The notes under the pieces: generated by a model
The model's input: the letters and a program-made list of their open reading frames with translations, nothing else
What the model was told of the DNA's origin: nothing
Database searches by the model: none
Program-made: the position numbers and the translations under genes
Shown: positions 62,050 to 64,000 of the stretch, one piece after another
Layout of the letters: each line of letters opens with the position of its first letter
Numbering within the stretch: the first letter of the stretch is position 1
Assembly: GCA_951804985.1 (NCBI GenBank)
Contig: OX638133.1
Location: forward strand, 888,501 to 952,500
Source of the DNA: Dryomyza anilis
Taxonomy: Eukaryota; Arthropoda; Insecta; Diptera; Dryomyzidae
Length of the DNA: 64,000 nucleotides
Reading direction: 5' to 3'

Positions 62050-64000
62050 GTGAGGAAATAACATGGAATATTTAAGATCAATTATACAGCACAACAAAAA
62101 AAAATATCCACGACTTAAGTATGATTTTCCGATGGACTTCAAGATTCTAATCACTACCTATTACTCAATTTTTTTCAGATTGCCTCAGGTATTTGAGTTA
62201 TCACGTTAAACAAATATATAGCAATTATCGTGTTTTTCTACATATTTTGGTCTAAAACTTTTTACAGAGTTGAGTTTTCGATCACATTTCTTTTGTATTT
62301 CATTGAGAATACTTGAGCTAATATTTCGAAATAAACTACATGAAATTCCGATTGATCTGACCAAAGTTATGACCAGTCAAACGCGAAAAATATTAATTTT
62401 AAGATGTACCTATTATTTATTGCATAACATCTATGATTTTCATAATTAAATTAAATTAAATTATATATCTTATATCAGATTTGTTCCATAATTCTATGCT
62501 TCCTCTTACTTTGTTTTTGCAAATCACTCTTTAAGTCCTGAGCTCAAAGTAAAATTCACATATTCGGTTCAAAAATGTACGTTTTTTTGGTCGATTTTAA
62601 AAATATGAATATCTAGTAAGTGATCTTTTTTTGACTCTATTGTATGATACTGACGCAAACCCATTGAAAGTTATATATATATGCAAAGCTGACTTTTACT
62701 TGTTTAAGGTTTCGTTGAAATTTCTTTGAATAATTGACGGACAAAAAAAATTATATTGATTAAAAGGAACATCATATAAGAAAATTAAAATAAAAAATCG
62801 AATACGAGATTTTGTATTTAATCGGAAGATTTGGAGAGGGATTTGTAAAAACAAAGTAAGAGGATTCATACAATTATGGATCTAGTTTCACATATAATAT
62901 ATACACTTTTTGAATAATGAAAACTGTATATGTTATACAATAAATAATAGGTACGTCTTAATATTAATATTTTTTGTGTTTGACTGGTCATAACTTTGGT
63001 CAGATCAATAGGAATTTCATGCGGTTTATTTTAAAATATTAGCAGTAGCAAGTATTCTCAATGAAATACAACATAAATGTGATCGAAAACTCAAATCTGT
63101 AAAAAGTTAAAGAGCAAAATATAAAGAAAAACTGGAGAATCGCCATATATTTGAATTACGTAATAACTCAAAAACTTGAGGCAATCTAAAAAAAACTTAG
63201 TATGAGGTCGTTATTAGAATCTTGAAGTCCTTCCGAAAATCACACTAAGATCGTGGTGAAAAAAAGGCCTCTATTTGTTTTCTAGTGTTATCGTAATAGA
63301 AAAACCAAATATAATATGTATACCCTGTACCACATAGGTGTGGTATAAAAATTGGTCATAATCTGGAACTGATCATAGTATTTATAGCTGGTCAGGGTAT
63401 GCTGGTAGAAATTGCCTGGTAAATATTTACCCTATTAGTGAAAAATGAACATTGGCTATGATCAGTTTTCGATCATGACCCAGATTTTCTGTTAGGGTTT
63501 ATCCTATTACTGTAGAATGCTCGTGTTATGACAGGGAAATAATTAATGAATAATTCCTTATTATAAACCTTATAAAATGTCTACTCGGGAATAATGCGAT
63601 CATGTTGGTTTGTTATTCGTCCGTTTATGACAATAAAGAAAATAAGAACCCTTGTATAATTTCTACTGGCAAGGTAAAGAAAATGAGCCCGCTCATTGCT
63701 TAAGTAAATTCACAATTTTATTTTGTTTTGACATTCTAATCATTTTACTTAAGCGCTATATAGTTCCAGCTTAAGAAGTACTTAAAATTCTTATACGAAC
63801 GTTAAAATAAAAAACTGGGTTAAATGCAGTTTTACGGAATAATAGACTTAGTCCGACGACAATTGTCAAACACTAGAGGGAGGTGATCGTCTGTCAATCT
63901 AAGTGATTGACAGCATTTCTTTGATTTTTTTTTTGTTGACGCTTTGTTTTCTGTTTTTAACAACTTAAAACCCATCATAAAATCACGAATAGCATTTGAA
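62050..64000 (+). other. Start of intron 3 (continues past the window)
   Basis: The sequence begins GTGAGG at the end of exon 3. The first 35 bases precede a 1.2-kb TIR element (62085-63287). The remainder, 63291-64000, is AT-rich; it includes a TATACCCTG...CAGGGTATG-like imperfect palindrome near 63334-63402 and no exon that I can support. Confidence 0.7.
62085..63287. mobile_element. Long-TIR element copy B (1203 bp), TTA duplication
   Basis: The left end is TACAGCACAACAAAAAAAAA and the right end, inverted, CACTAGAAAACAAA, with TTA on both sides (62082-62084 and 63288-63290). The arms are about 330 bp: 62100-62430 pairs with 62920-63260, sharing GATTTTCCGATGGACTTCAAG, TTTGGTCAGATCAAT and GTACCTATTATTTATTGCA-type blocks. 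The 490-bp interior matches copy A, including AATCACTCTTTAAGTCCTGA. No coding capacity. It begins 35 bases after the exon 3 donor. Confidence 0.82.

Overview
This is a gene-poor, AT-rich window from an animal nuclear genome, most likely a higher fly (cyclorrhaphan Diptera). The reasons are CAA/CAG-rich coding sequence giving glutamine and asparagine runs, very long introns between short exons with standard GT/AG borders and pyrimidine-rich acceptors, a tRNA-headed SINE, and many small non-autonomous DNA transposons. I see nothing bacterial: no operons, rRNA, tRNA genes or CRISPR. The species cannot be fixed from the sequence alone.

Only one protein-coding gene is supported, on the + strand. 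Three coding exons join in frame: exon 1 (17188-17664, phase 0 at its end), exon 2 (53716-53903, ends two bases into a codon) and exon 3 (61751-62049, ends one base into a codon). They are separated by introns of 36,051 and 7,847 bases, and the gene runs on past the right edge. The 321 complete residues visible are low-complexity: Gln/Asn-rich, then Ser-rich, with no enzyme or membrane domain. A scaffold or adaptor protein is likely. Resemblance to the insect GUK-holder/Nance-Horan group is only a weak impression. A Met three codons into exon 2 could start a shorter isoform.

Region by region: 1-16.8 kb is upstream sequence (intergenic, or an intron of an unseen 5' exon) with three MITE families, a 940-bp hAT-like element with a perfect 8-bp target duplication, a tandem array and a small perfect hairpin. 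Intron 1 (17.7-53.7 kb) holds more of these MITEs, two truncated-LINE or MITE scraps, several tandem arrays and islands rich in GATCG. Intron 2 (53.9-61.7 kb) holds a LINE remnant, a foldback element, a 1.2-kb CACTA-ended element carrying a SINE, a second SINE, a 237-bp MITE and two adjacent long hairpins. Intron 3 starts with a second copy of the 1.2-kb element, inserted 35 bases after the splice donor.

The most notable results are four small DNA-transposon families whose ends and target duplications can be read directly, and an array at 34.6-36.1 kb that repeats an E2F-like TGCGCGAAAAAC motif about twelve times.
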